The notes below the pieces were generated by a model. The model saw nothing but the letters and a program-made list of their open reading frames with translations. It made no database searches and was not told the DNA's origin. Shown here piece after piece: positions 36,002 through 44,454 of a DNA stretch of 64,000 nt. Both the position numbers and the translations under genes were made by a program. Numbering within the stretch: position 1 is the first letter of the stretch; each line of letters begins with the position of its first letter. The DNA comes from Flavobacteriales bacterium (GTDB lineage Bacteria; Bacteroidota; Bacteroidia; Flavobacteriales_F; PHOS-HE28): positions 2,176,001 through 2,240,000 of the forward strand of contig CP065018.1 in NCBI GenBank assembly GCA_016700415.1. The letters run 5' to 3'.

Positions 36002-36009
36002 CAAAAATA
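36002..36009 (-). promoter_or_regulatory. Candidate promoter -7 box of the act-cta operon (TATTTTTG)
   Basis: A perfect TAnnTTTG match on the minus strand, 43 bases before the actA ATG. It is the only good box in the 311-base gap 35959-36269, which holds no gene and also carries the start region of the divergent SPOR gene. Confidence 0.55.
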
Positions 36010-36269
36010 GACGCCAAGCCATACGACGGTAGCCATACAGCCAACGGATAGCGGGTAAATGCCCTATTTAGAAACATTCTAAAGTGTGTAGATGGACCGC
36101 AAAGCCACAACACCATTGGTCAAAGTCATGTCATGGGGGTGTAATTTTCATTCCCTCTTGATCGGGCACTACCCGTTACAAAATGGTGGTTCGTACAGCT
36201 CGCATTTTCCCAAGGACCGTGAGCACGATTCTTGCCCAGTGCTTTTGTGCCGGTACATTTGGCCCACAC

Positions 36270-36764
36270 ATGCGCAACGTCATCCCGTTCCTCCTACTAT
36301 TACTGGGCATCCAACTCTCCGCGCAGGAGGACATCCGTCTGTTCAAGCCTTCCAACGTCCCGGTGGACAGCACCGCCACGACCTCCGTGGTGACCCGAAC
36401 CAACGACAGCTTGCCAACGGACAGCGTAGCTCACGGCGTTGTCACCGTGGTGGAAAACGATCGTATCAAAGCCCTGATGGCGGATTATGCCGCGCACAAG
36501 CGTCCCTTGGACGGATACCGCGTGCAGATCTTTCTTGGCGACCGCACCATGGCAGAGAGCACCCGGCGGACCTTCCTACTGCAACACCCTGAAATTCCAG
36601 CCTATCTCAGCTACCTCGCACCCAACTTCCGTGTTCGCGTTGGCGACTTGAGGGACCGGATAGAGGCCGAAGGGCTCCGAGAAAACCTGAGAGGCGATTT
36701 CCCGGGGCTTTATGTGGTGCCCGATCAGATCGAACTGCCAAAGTTGCCCACTGGAGACAATTGA
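36270..36764 (+). CDS. SPOR domain-containing protein
   Basis: 164 residues. A signal peptide (VIPFLLLLLGIQLSAQ) and a low-complexity Ser/Thr/Val linker lead to a SPOR-like domain at ~residues 85-150: LDGYRVQIFLGDRTMAEST, PAYLSYLAPNFRVRVGDLRD and LRGDFPGLYVVPDQI. SPOR domains bind denuded peptidoglycan, so a periplasmic role in cell-wall or division processes is likely. The ATG at 36270 is chosen for the signal peptide. Divergent from actA. Confidence 0.8.
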   Translation: MRNVIPFLLLLLGIQLSAQEDIRLFKPSNVPVDSTATTSVVTRTNDSLPTDSVAHGVVTVVENDRIKALMADYAAHKRPLDGYRVQIFLGDRTMAESTRRTFLLQHPEIPAYLSYLAPNFRVRVGDLRDRIEAEGLRENLRGDFPGLYVVPDQIELPKLPTGDN

Positions 36765-36865
36765 GCCGTGGACGACCCAAGGTGTTCGCATGACCCGTAG
36801 GTCCGCTTTGCGAAACTGCTGTGAACTGCTTACTGCCGATTGCCGAGTGCCTGCTGCACCTGCCT
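36765..36865. repeat. Phrase-like repeat downstream of infB
   Basis: A run of (A)CTGC(T/C)TACTGCC-type units: ACTGCTTACTGCCG, ATTGCCGAGTGCC, TGCTGCACCTGCC (about 36822-36865). A related CTACTGC/CTGCC run lies at the other end of infB (39599-39650). Confidence 0.65.
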
Positions 36866-39574
36866 TTACCCCTCCAGCGTACGCTTCACCTCTACCATCT
36901 CGAAGGCCTCGATGTTATCGCCGACCTTGATGTCGTTGAAGTTCTTGATGCTTAGGCCACATTCGTAGCCGTGCGTCACTTCCTTTGCGTCGTCCTTGAA
37001 GCGCTTGAGGTCGCTGAGCTCGCCGGTATACACCACGATGCTGTCGCGGATCAGACGGATCTTACTGTTCCGGGTGATCTTGCCGTCCAGCACATAACAA
37101 CCGGCCACCGTGCCCACCTTGCTGATGCGGAAGGTATCACGCACTTCGGCGGTACCGATGACATTCTCCACCTCCTTCGGGGTGAGCATGCCCTCCATGG
37201 CCAGCTTCAGTTCCTCGATGGCGTCGTAGATGATGGAATAAAGGCGGATCTCGATCTCCTCGTTCTCGGCCAGTTTCCTAGCGCCAACGGTGGGACGAAC
37301 TTGGAAGCCGACGATGATGGCATTCGATGCCGAGGCGAGCAGTACGTCGCTCTCCGCGATGGGGCCCACTGCTTTATGGATCACGTTCACCTTGATGCTC
37401 TCGGTGCTGAGTTTCAGCAAGGAATCGGTCAAGGCCTCCACGGAGCCGTCCACGTCGCCTTTCACGATGACATTGAGTTCCTTGAAGTCCCCGATGGCCA
37501 AACGACGCCCGATCTCGTCCAGCGTGATGTGCTTGTGGGTGCGGATGCCCTGTTCGCGCTGCAACTGCTGTCGACGTGTGGCGATCTGGCGCGCCTCGCG
37601 CTCATCGGCCATTACATGGAAGCGGTCACCCGCGTTAGGGGCACCGTCCAGGCCGAGGATGGAGACGGGGACCGAAGGCCCGGCCTCGGTGACCTGCTGG
37701 CCACGTTCATTGAACATGTTCCGCACGCGACCGCTGTATTGGCCAACGAGCAATATGTCGCTCTTGTGCAAGGTTCCTCCTTCCACCAAAAGCGTGGTCA
37801 CATAGCCGCGGCCCACCTCCAGCGTACTTTCGATCACGACACCGGTGGCCCGTTTCTCAGGATCGGCCTTCAGTTCGAGCAGATCGGCCTCCAGCAGCAC
37901 TTTGTCCAGTAGCTGTTCAATACCGGTGCCTTTCTTCGCGCTTATCTCCTGGGTCTGGAACTTGCCGCCCCATTCCTCCACGAGGATGTTCATCTGGGAG
38001 AGCTGATCGCGGATCTTTTCCGCATTGGCGCCCTCCTTGTCGATCTTGTTGAAAGCGAAGACCATCGGCACGCCCGCGGCCTGCGCGTGGTTTATGGCTT
38101 CGCGGGTCTGCGGCATCACACTGTCGTCCGCCGCGATCACGATGATGGCGATGTCGGTGACCTGCGCACCACGGGCACGCATGGCTGTGAACGCCTCGTG
38201 GCCGGGCGTGTCCAAGAAGGCGATGCGCTTGCCATTGTCCAAAGTCACGCTGTATGCACCGATGTGCTGGGTTATTCCACCGGCCTCGCCGGCGATCACA
38301 TTGGCCTTGCGGATGTGATCCAGCAGGGAGGTCTTGCCGTGGTCCACGTGGCCCATGACGGTAACGATCGGTGCCCGCGGCACCATGCGTTCGGGATCAT
38401 CGGCCTCTTCGACCATGGTATCCTGCACGTCGGCGCCGACGAACTCCACCTTGAAGCCGTACTCATCGGCGATCACCGCAAGCGTTTCGGCGTCCAAGCG
38501 CTGGTTGATGCTCACCATCATGCCCAAGGAGAAATAGGCCTTGATGATATCGGTGACGGGCACGTCCATCATGGAGGCCAGTTCACTGGCCGTTACGAAC
38601 TCAGTGACCTGCAATGTGCGGCCTGCGAGCTGACGTGCTTGGTTCTCCTCTTCACGACGTTGGTAGCGCTCCTGCCGCTTGTCGCCCTTGCGTTTTGCGC
38701 CCCGGCCTTTGCTTCCGCCACCGCCGGTCAGACGGGCGAGGGTCTCGCTGACCTTGCGCTTCACAGCGTTCTCATCAAGCTCCCCGGGCCGTCCGGATGG
38801 AGCATTGCGTTGTTCTTGTTGTACCACGCGCCCCACGTTCACGGGGCCGGGTTTCACGATGCGCTTGCGGCGGCCGCGGTCCTTGTCCCGGTCGCTGGGT
38901 TTGCGCTCACGCTCTTTCGGCAGCTCGATCTTGCCGACCGTCTTCGGCCCGGCAAGTTTTTCCACGTTCACCCGGATGGTCTCGGGCTCAGGGGCGACCG
39001 CTTTTAGCACCTCCACTTTTGCGGCGGGCTTTTCGGCGGGCTTTTCCGCAGGTGCCGGTTTTTCAGGCCCGAGCACCTTTGCGGCCGGACGTCCTTTCTT
39101 TCCACTATCGAGATCGATCTTCCCTATGGTCTTGGGGCCAGTGACCCGTAGGGTGGTGGCGCGGAAGACGTCCGATGCCGCGGCGGACGGCTCTGCGGGT
39201 GCGGCAGGTTCTGTTGATTTGGCCTTGGGCGCAGCCTTCTTCTCCGCTGGCGCGGCTGGCGCGACCTGGGCATCCGCCACAGGAGGTGCGCTGGCCGATT
39301 CCGGCGGTGCGACGGGTTCCGGCACGCTGGCCAAGGCGACCACTTCACGCTCCTGGCGCTCTTGGATCACCTGCTTACTTGCCTCCTTCTCTGCTTTGTC
39401 CTGCCCGAATTCCTTCTCCAATAAGGCATAGAGGTCTCCGGGGATCTTCGCGTTCGGGGATTCCTCCACGGCATGCCCCTTCTCGGCGAGGAACTCCACC
39501 ACAGTGTGTACACCGAGGTTGAAGTCCCGTGTCACCTTGCTCAATCGCACCGATTTTCCTGCCGTTTCGCTCAT
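36866..39574 (-). CDS. infB: Translation initiation factor IF-2
   Basis: The GTPase that places initiator fMet-tRNA on the 30S subunit. 902 residues: IF2 N-terminal domain (KVTRDFNLGVHTVVEFLAEKG), a long Ala/Pro/Lys-rich linker (~80-230), a second IF2_N domain (LQVTEFVTASELASMMDVPV), G1 GHVDHGKTS, G3 DTPGH, G4 NKID, then the beta-barrel and C-terminal domains. Third gene of rimP-nusA-infB. Phrase-like CTACTGC-type repeats lie in the 102-base gap before it. Confidence 0.96.
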   Translation of the reverse strand: MSETAGKSVRLSKVTRDFNLGVHTVVEFLAEKGHAVEESPNAKIPGDLYALLEKEFGQDKAEKEASKQVIQERQEREVVALASVPEPVAPPESASAPPVADAQVAPAAPAEKKAAPKAKSTEPAAPAEPSAAASDVFRATTLRVTGPKTIGKIDLDSGKKGRPAAKVLGPEKPAPAEKPAEKPAAKVEVLKAVAPEPETIRVNVEKLAGPKTVGKIELPKERERKPSDRDKDRGRRKRIVKPGPVNVGRVVQQEQRNAPSGRPGELDENAVKRKVSETLARLTGGGGSKGRGAKRKGDKRQERYQRREEENQARQLAGRTLQVTEFVTASELASMMDVPVTDIIKAYFSLGMMVSINQRLDAETLAVIADEYGFKVEFVGADVQDTMVEEADDPERMVPRAPIVTVMGHVDHGKTSLLDHIRKANVIAGEAGGITQHIGAYSVTLDNGKRIAFLDTPGHEAFTAMRARGAQVTDIAIIVIAADDSVMPQTREAINHAQAAGVPMVFAFNKIDKEGANAEKIRDQLSQMNILVEEWGGKFQTQEISAKKGTGIEQLLDKVLLEADLLELKADPEKRATGVVIESTLEVGRGYVTTLLVEGGTLHKSDILLVGQYSGRVRNMFNERGQQVTEAGPSVPVSILGLDGAPNAGDRFHVMADEREARQIATRRQQLQREQGIRTHKHITLDEIGRRLAIGDFKELNVIVKGDVDGSVEALTDSLLKLSTESIKVNVIHKAVGPIAESDVLLASASNAIIVGFQVRPTVGARKLAENEEIEIRLYSIIYDAIEELKLAMEGMLTPKEVENVIGTAEVRDTFRISKVGTVAGCYVLDGKITRNSKIRLIRDSIVVYTGELSDLKRFKDDAKEVTHGYECGLSIKNFNDIKVGDNIEAFEMVEVKRTLEG

Positions 39575-39596
39575 TCGCTCCCAAGTTCTCGTTTTG

Positions 39597-39665
39597 CCCC
39601 TACTGCTACTGCCACCTGCCTACTGCTTCTCCGCACAACCACTGCCTTCTTCGTGTCCTTAGTGG
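39597..39665. repeat. Phrase-like repeat between nusA and infB
   Basis: Repeated CTACTGC, CACCTGCC, CTACTGCTT and CACTGCCTT units, akin to the run at 36822-36865 on the far side of infB. It lies in the infB leader on the minus strand. Confidence 0.6.
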
Positions 39666-39676
39666 TCCTTCTACCT

Positions 39677-40915
39677 CTACTTCGTCAATTCCAGCTTCAG
39701 TACGCGCAGCACTTCCGTCACAGTTTCTTCTTCCAGGTCCGTACGCTTGGCCAGGTCCTCCGGGGCGATCTCCACCACCGAACGGGCCGTGTCGCAGCCG
39801 ATGTTCTTCAAGGCTTCGATGATCCACGGCTCGATCTCGTCGCGGAACTCGTCCAGATCGACGTCGTCCGTCACCTCGTCGCTGTCGCGGTACACGTCGA
39901 TATCGAAGCCGGTGAGCTTTCCCGCCAACTTGATGTTGTGCCCGCCCTTGCCGATGGCCAATGCCACCTGGTCCGGTTTCATGTATACCTCGGCGCGCTT
40001 GTTGACCTCATCGAGCTTGATCTCACCCACTTTGGCAGGGCTCAATGCGCGCTGGATCAACAGCGAGTCGTTGGTGGTCCAGTTGATCACGTCGATGTTC
40101 TCATTGCGCAGTTCGCGGACGATGCCGTGGATGCGGCTGCCCTTCATGCCCACGCACGCGCCTACCGGATCAATGCGGTCATCGTAGCTCTCCACAGCCA
40201 CCTTGGCGCGCTCACCGGGCTCGCGCACGATGCGTTTGATGGTGATCAGTCCATCGGCCACTTCGGGCACTTCCTGCTCGAACAATTTCTCCAAGAACTC
40301 AGGTGCTGTGCGCGAGAGCAGCACCACCGGGCTGTTGTTGCGCATCTCCACTTTCCACACCACCGCGCGAACGGTGTCGCCCTTCTTGAAGAAGTCGGTC
40401 TTGATGTGCTGGTCCTTCGGCATGATCAGCTCGTTGCCCTCATCGTCGAGCACCAAAGTCTCGCGCTTCCAGATCTGGTACACCTCGCCGGTGATTATCT
40501 CGCCCACGCGCTCCTTGTACTTCTCGTAGATGTGGTCTTTCTCCAGCTCCATGATGCGGCTCTGGAGGTTCTGCTTCAGGGAAAGAATGTTGCGGCGGCC
40601 GAAGTCGGGGATCTTCACCTCTTGGCTCACCTCTTCTCCAACCTCGAAGTCGGGCTCGATCTTCAGAGCTTCGCTGAGGGGGATCTGCAGGCCCTCGTCC
40701 TCCACTTCGCCGTCGGGAACGATCTCGCGGTTCAGCCAGATCTCCAGATCACCCTTGTCCGGGTTGATGATGATGTCGAACTTGGCCTCTTCGCCATATT
40801 TCCGTTTCACCACGCCGCGGAACACATCCTCCAGAATGCCCATCATGGTCACCCGGTCGATGTTTTTGATGTCTTTGAATTCCCCGAAGGATTCGATGAG
40901 GTTCACTGTGCTCAT
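39677..40915 (-). CDS. nusA: Transcription termination/antitermination factor NusA
   Basis: 412 residues: N-terminal RNA-polymerase-binding domain, S1 domain (GEIITGEVYQIWKRETLVL), then KH domains with DPVGACVGMKGSRI and ALAIGKGGHNIKLAGKLTG. The C-terminal acidic repeats of the E. coli protein are missing, but a helix-hairpin-like region remains (EALKNIGCDTARSVVEIAPEDLAKRTDLEEE). NusA promotes pausing and intrinsic termination, which matters because an intrinsic-terminator-like hairpin lies in the leader of its own operon. Confidence 0.95.
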   Translation of the reverse strand: MSTVNLIESFGEFKDIKNIDRVTMMGILEDVFRGVVKRKYGEEAKFDIIINPDKGDLEIWLNREIVPDGEVEDEGLQIPLSEALKIEPDFEVGEEVSQEVKIPDFGRRNILSLKQNLQSRIMELEKDHIYEKYKERVGEIITGEVYQIWKRETLVLDDEGNELIMPKDQHIKTDFFKKGDTVRAVVWKVEMRNNSPVVLLSRTAPEFLEKLFEQEVPEVADGLITIKRIVREPGERAKVAVESYDDRIDPVGACVGMKGSRIHGIVRELRNENIDVINWTTNDSLLIQRALSPAKVGEIKLDEVNKRAEVYMKPDQVALAIGKGGHNIKLAGKLTGFDIDVYRDSDEVTDDVDLDEFRDEIEPWIIEALKNIGCDTARSVVEIAPEDLAKRTDLEEETVTEVLRVLKLELTK

Positions 40916-40924
40916 TGCACTGCT

Positions 40925-41395
40925 TCAGTTGAGGTTGATAGTGGCCTGGGTGGACTTGATGCCGGCGAATGGGATCACCGTGGTCTCGTCCGAAAGTTTA
41001 GGCTGACGGCCCTTCACCTTGGAGGGTTGAAGGATCTGCAGCGATATTCCATGTTCATCAAAGGTCTTCAGCACGCCCTGCACCAAGGTGCCGTCGACGA
41101 GCGTGAGGTCCACCCCTTTTCCAATGCGCTTGCGGTACTGGCGTTCCACTTTGAAGGGCTTGCCCAGTCCGGGGCTGCCCACTTGCATTTCCACGTCGTC
41201 CATGGCCTCTCCGAATTCCTCTTGGAGGCCCTTATTGATGCTGGTGAGGTCGCCCAAGGTGATGGGAGTCTCATCATGATCCACCTCCACTACGGCCTTT
41301 CCGCCCGGACGCACTTCGGCGCTCACCAAAAAATGGGGAGTGCCTTCCAGCTGCCGCTGCAAAGCCTGTTGAAGTTGGTCTGTAGTGATCATCAT
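40925..41395 (-). CDS. rimP: Ribosome maturation factor RimP
   Basis: Assists 30S subunit maturation. 156 residues with the RimP N-terminal domain (VEVDHDETPITLGDLTSINKGL), the conserved VGSPGLGKPFKVERQYRKRIGKGV segment split here into its two halves, and a C-terminal Sm-like domain. First gene of the rimP-nusA-infB operon, 9 bases before nusA. Two adjacent ATG codons at 41395 and 41392 are possible starts. Confidence 0.94.
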   Translation of the reverse strand: MMITTDQLQQALQRQLEGTPHFLVSAEVRPGGKAVVEVDHDETPITLGDLTSINKGLQEEFGEAMDDVEMQVGSPGLGKPFKVERQYRKRIGKGVDLTLVDGTLVQGVLKTFDEHGISLQILQPSKVKGRQPKLSDETTVIPFAGIKSTQATINLN

Positions 41396-41418
41396 CGGAC
41401 TGTGCTGATACGGGGAAC

Positions 41419-41442
41419 AAAAAAGAGGGGCGGCCCCCTCTT
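41419..41442 (-). terminator. Intrinsic-terminator hairpin in the rimP operon leader (candidate attenuator)
   Basis: On the minus strand AAGAGGGG and CCCCTCTT form a perfect 8-base stem around GCCG and run straight into TTTT. The structure ends 24 bases before the rimP ATG and lies downstream of a TATATTTG box, so transcripts from that promoter must pass it before entering rimP-nusA-infB. Confidence 0.75.
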
Positions 41443-41469
41443 CCTCACTTCACCGCCTCCGAACGGCGG

Positions 41470-41477
41470 CAAATATA
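41470..41477 (-). promoter_or_regulatory. Candidate promoter -7 box of rimP-nusA-infB (TATATTTG)
   Basis: A perfect TAnnTTTG match on the minus strand about 75 bases before the rimP ATG. It would give a leader of about 65 bases that contains the terminator-like hairpin. The remaining part of the 352-base gap (to 41747) shows no gene. Confidence 0.5.
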
Positions 41478-41747
41478 GCGGTTTCCGGGGAAAATACGAC
41501 AGGTGTTATTTAACGGGATCAGCGGGATCCAAAGGATCGAGAGGTGGTCGTCCCGAGCAGGACAGGATCTGACCGGACGACCGTCTGAGAGGATGGATGT
41601 CGGCCAGCGGACAACACATGAGGTCCGCTGCAATTCGTTCAGTGGTCTTTATCCCCCTTCCTCCACACTACTGCATTGCAGGAAGAAGCACGGACGTCCC
41701 GGTGCGTTCCACGTGCTTGGCCTCATCCAAGAAGGTCTCTAATGCCG

Positions 41748-42521
41748 CTACTTCCTTCCTATAAAAATATCCTCTTCCCCTGCAAGACCATAGCTTGGAT
41801 AGTCCTGGGAGATGTTAATGCGTTCCACCTTAAATCCGGCCGATGACAACCGGTCAGTATAGTCTTGGCCATAGATCCGCACATGGTCGAACTGGCCGAA
41901 GGCAATTTCCCGTTCTTCCGGTGTGGTGACCGACCAGTCTTCAATTGTCTTCTCCGAATTCTTTGATATCGGCACCTGCAAGATCGCCTCACCGCCTACT
42001 TTCAAGACCCGGAGCAGCTCTTTCATCGCGTCCAGATCGTTCGGTACGTGTTCAAGTAGATGATTACAGATGATCCGGTCAAATGAATTGTCCGGATAAG
42101 GGATGTCCATGACGTTCATGTTCTGGACGTACTCCGGCCGGATGTATCCATCCAGGAGCAGATCTCCGCAGATATAACTCCCGAATCCCGACCTGAAGAG
42201 GACCTTTGACAACCTCAACTCCGGCGCGAGATGAAGCATGTTGATCCGCTCGGGTTTCTCGAAAATGTTCAGCTTATGCTTCAGGTAGGTGTAAACGAGC
42301 CTTTCCCTGTCGGAGGAGTCACATTGATAACATGCCCCGCGCCTGATGCCCGCCCCGATCACCTGCTTTTCGACAAGGACCGGATAGTCCTTGCCGGTCA
42401 GGGCAAAATCCTTGGATCGAAAGCCGCAAAAGGGACAGATGTACCTACTTCCCCGATGCATCGCCAGAATGACGCTGCGCTTTATGGAGTTGGGAATGTA
42501 TTTCTTGATATTGAAACTCAT
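41748..42521 (-). CDS. Class I SAM-dependent methyltransferase with N-terminal zinc-ribbon-like region
   Basis: 257 residues. The N-terminal ~65 residues have two Cys pairs, CPFCGFR and CYQCDSSDRERL, resembling a zinc-binding ribbon. A Methyltransf_11-like domain follows (INMLHLAPE, then DIPYPDNSFDRIICNHLLEHV and LLRVLKVGGEAILQVP). Substrate unknown; similar genes often sit in surface-polysaccharide clusters. Base composition is lower than its neighbours (about 43% GC in 42061-42120 by hand count), and it is not functionally related to ispD or rimP, so horizontal gain is likely. Confidence 0.8.
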   Translation of the reverse strand: MSFNIKKYIPNSIKRSVILAMHRGSRYICPFCGFRSKDFALTGKDYPVLVEKQVIGAGIRRGACYQCDSSDRERLVYTYLKHKLNIFEKPERINMLHLAPELRLSKVLFRSGFGSYICGDLLLDGYIRPEYVQNMNVMDIPYPDNSFDRIICNHLLEHVPNDLDAMKELLRVLKVGGEAILQVPISKNSEKTIEDWSVTTPEEREIAFGQFDHVRIYGQDYTDRLSSAGFKVERINISQDYPSYGLAGEEDIFIGRK

Positions 42522-42563
42522 AATTCACATCCCTTTCTGAAGCTGGGGTCGGAGATCCACATG

Positions 42564-43235
42564 CTACCGCCCTTCTTCCAATAATGCGGCTGCAATCACC
42601 AGGTCGTCCGGTGTGGTCACCTTGATATTGCGTTCATCCCCTTCAACAAGGCGCACAAGGTTGCCCATGCGTTCCACGAGCGTGGCCTCATCGGTAAAGG
42701 CGGGGTCGTATGGCAGTTTGAAGGCCTTCCGCAGCAGTTCCACTTGGAAACACTGTGGCGTTTGCACAATGCGCAATCGGCTGCGGTCCAATGCACGCGA
42801 TCCTTCATCTGTAAGCTCCCGCATGGAAGAACTCACCGGCACAACAGGTATCGCGGCGTCATGCAGTTCCGCAGCCGCAAAACAGCGTTCGATCAGCCCC
42901 AAGCTCACCAATGGCCTAACGCCATCATGCACTGCCACAAGTCCGTCGTGTGCCACTTCCTTCAGCCCTTCGCGGACGGAATGAAAGCGCTCTTCACCCC
43001 CGGCCACCACGGTGTGATCGATCGTAAAGCCATGCCCGATGCAGAGCACTCGCCAACTGTCGATCTGCTCCTTGGGCAGCACGACGATGATCTGCATCGC
43101 CGGATCATACAGGTGAAATGCGGAAATAACGTGGCAGAGGACCGGTTTGCCCTTCACCAGCATGAACTGCTTGGGTACCGGGGAGGCCATGCGCTTGCCA
43201 CTGCCGCCGGCTACAATGATGGTTGAACGTTCCAT
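42564..43235 (-). CDS. ispD: 2-C-methyl-D-erythritol 4-phosphate cytidylyltransferase
   Basis: The third step of the non-mevalonate isoprenoid pathway: CTP plus MEP gives CDP-ME. 223 residues: nucleotide loop IIVAGGSGKRMASPVPKQFM, VAVHDGVRPLVS, QTPQCFQ and the C-terminal VEGDERNIKVTTPDDL are all typical. ispG of the same pathway is at 56131-58107. The ATG at 43235 is chosen; the upstream frame runs through a terminator. Downstream on the strand is the foreign-looking methyltransferase. Confidence 0.93.
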   Translation of the reverse strand: MERSTIIVAGGSGKRMASPVPKQFMLVKGKPVLCHVISAFHLYDPAMQIIVVLPKEQIDSWRVLCIGHGFTIDHTVVAGGEERFHSVREGLKEVAHDGLVAVHDGVRPLVSLGLIERCFAAAELHDAAIPVVPVSSSMRELTDEGSRALDRSRLRIVQTPQCFQVELLRKAFKLPYDPAFTDEATLVERMGNLVRLVEGDERNIKVTTPDDLVIAAALLEEGR

Positions 43236-43256
43236 GGTGGACAATGTCAAAGGTCC

Positions 43257-43290
43257 AAAAGAAAAGGCCGCAAGGAAATTCCCTGCGGCC
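43257..43290 (-). terminator. Rho-independent terminator after queA
   Basis: On the minus strand GGCCGCA...TGCGGCC encloses an inner GGAA/TTCC pairing and is followed by TTTTCTTTT. It lies between the queA stop (43322) and the ispD start (43235). The bases between it and queA (43291-43321) are a CTCTGTG(T/C)CT phrase-like repeat with a T7 run. Confidence 0.85.
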
Positions 43291-43321
43291 CTCTGTGTCT
43301 CTGTGCCTCTGTGTTTTTTTC

Positions 43322-44371
43322 TCAGATGATCAACATCGCGTCCCCGTAGCTGAAGAAGCGGTACTTCTCCTTGATGGCCACTTTGTACGCGTTCCACACG
43401 TGGTCGTAACCTCCGAAGGCCGCCACCATCATCAGGAGCGTGCTTTCAGGCATGTGGAAGTTGGTGACCATGCGGTCCGCCACGCCGAAGTCATAAGGAG
43501 GGAAGATGAACTTGTTGGTCCATCCATTGAACGGCTTGATGTGGTCGTCCGTGCTCACGCTGCTTTCGATGGCGCGCATGGTGGTAGTGCCGATGCTGCA
43601 GACATGCTTCTTGGCGTCGATGCTGGCGTTGATGATGTCACAGGCCTTCTGGTCGATGATGACCTGCTCGCTGTCCATCTTGTGCTTTGTAAGGTCCTCC
43701 ACCTCCACCGGCCGGAAGGTGCCCAAACCCACGTGCAGGGTGACATTGGCGAAATTGATGCCCTTCAGCTCGGCACGCTTCATGATCTCGCGGCTGAAGT
43801 GGATGCCCGCGGTGGGTGCGGCCACGGCCCCTTCGTGCTTGGCGTAAATGGTCTGGTAGCGCTCAGCATCGCTGGCTTCGAGGTCGCGCTTGATGTAGTG
43901 TGGCAGCGGGGTCTCGCCCATCTCGGTGATGGTCTGCTTGAACTCCTCGTAGCTGCCGTCGAAGAGGAAGCGCAGGGTGCGGCCGCGACTGGTGGTGTTG
44001 TCGATCACTTCGGCGACGAGCTCGTCGTCTTTTCCGAAGTACAGTTTGTTGCCGATACGGATCTTGCGGGCGGGGTCCACCACCACGTCCCAGAGCAAAC
44101 TGTCGCGGTTGAGCTCACGCAGCAGGAACACCTCGATCTTGGCACCGGTCTTCTCCTTATTGCCCCACATGCGGGCCGGGAACACCTTGGTATCGTTGGC
44201 GACGAAGGTGTCGCCTTCCTCGAAGTAGTCGAGGATGTTCTTGAATTTCTTGTGCTCGATCTTGCCCGTCTTGCGGTCCATCACCATCAGCTTCGCGCCG
44301 TCGCGGTCTTTGGTGGGATAGAGGGCGATGAGTTCCTTGGGGACGTCGAATTTGAACGAAGTGAGCTTCAT
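43322..44371 (-). CDS. queA: S-adenosylmethionine:tRNA ribosyltransferase-isomerase
   Basis: Transfers and isomerises the ribosyl moiety of SAM onto preQ1-modified tRNA, giving epoxyqueuosine, which QueG (21614-22573) then reduces. The 349 residues match the family length; FDVPKELIALYPTKDRDGAK, EGAVAAPTAGIHF, VTLHVGLGTFRPVEVE and TNFHMPESTLLMMVAAF are diagnostic. It has its own candidate promoter (TATCTTCG) and terminator, so it may be transcribed apart from ftsX-truB upstream. Confidence 0.96.
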   Translation of the reverse strand: MKLTSFKFDVPKELIALYPTKDRDGAKLMVMDRKTGKIEHKKFKNILDYFEEGDTFVANDTKVFPARMWGNKEKTGAKIEVFLLRELNRDSLLWDVVVDPARKIRIGNKLYFGKDDELVAEVIDNTTSRGRTLRFLFDGSYEEFKQTITEMGETPLPHYIKRDLEASDAERYQTIYAKHEGAVAAPTAGIHFSREIMKRAELKGINFANVTLHVGLGTFRPVEVEDLTKHKMDSEQVIIDQKACDIINASIDAKKHVCSIGTTTMRAIESSVSTDDHIKPFNGWTNKFIFPPYDFGVADRMVTNFHMPESTLLMMVAAFGGYDHVWNAYKVAIKEKYRFFSYGDAMLII

Positions 44372-44416
44372 GGATGTAGGTTAGGGCTTACAGGCCCATT
44401 TCAGGATTTCGGGGCG

Positions 44417-44424
44417 CGAAGATA
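44417..44424 (-). promoter_or_regulatory. Candidate promoter -7 box of queA (TATCTTCG)
   Basis: One mismatch from TAnnTTTG, 45 bases before the queA ATG on the minus strand, in the 83-base gap after truB. Confidence 0.35.
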
Positions 44425-44454
44425 GGGTGATCGGGCACCCTGTGGGAGGTGATC

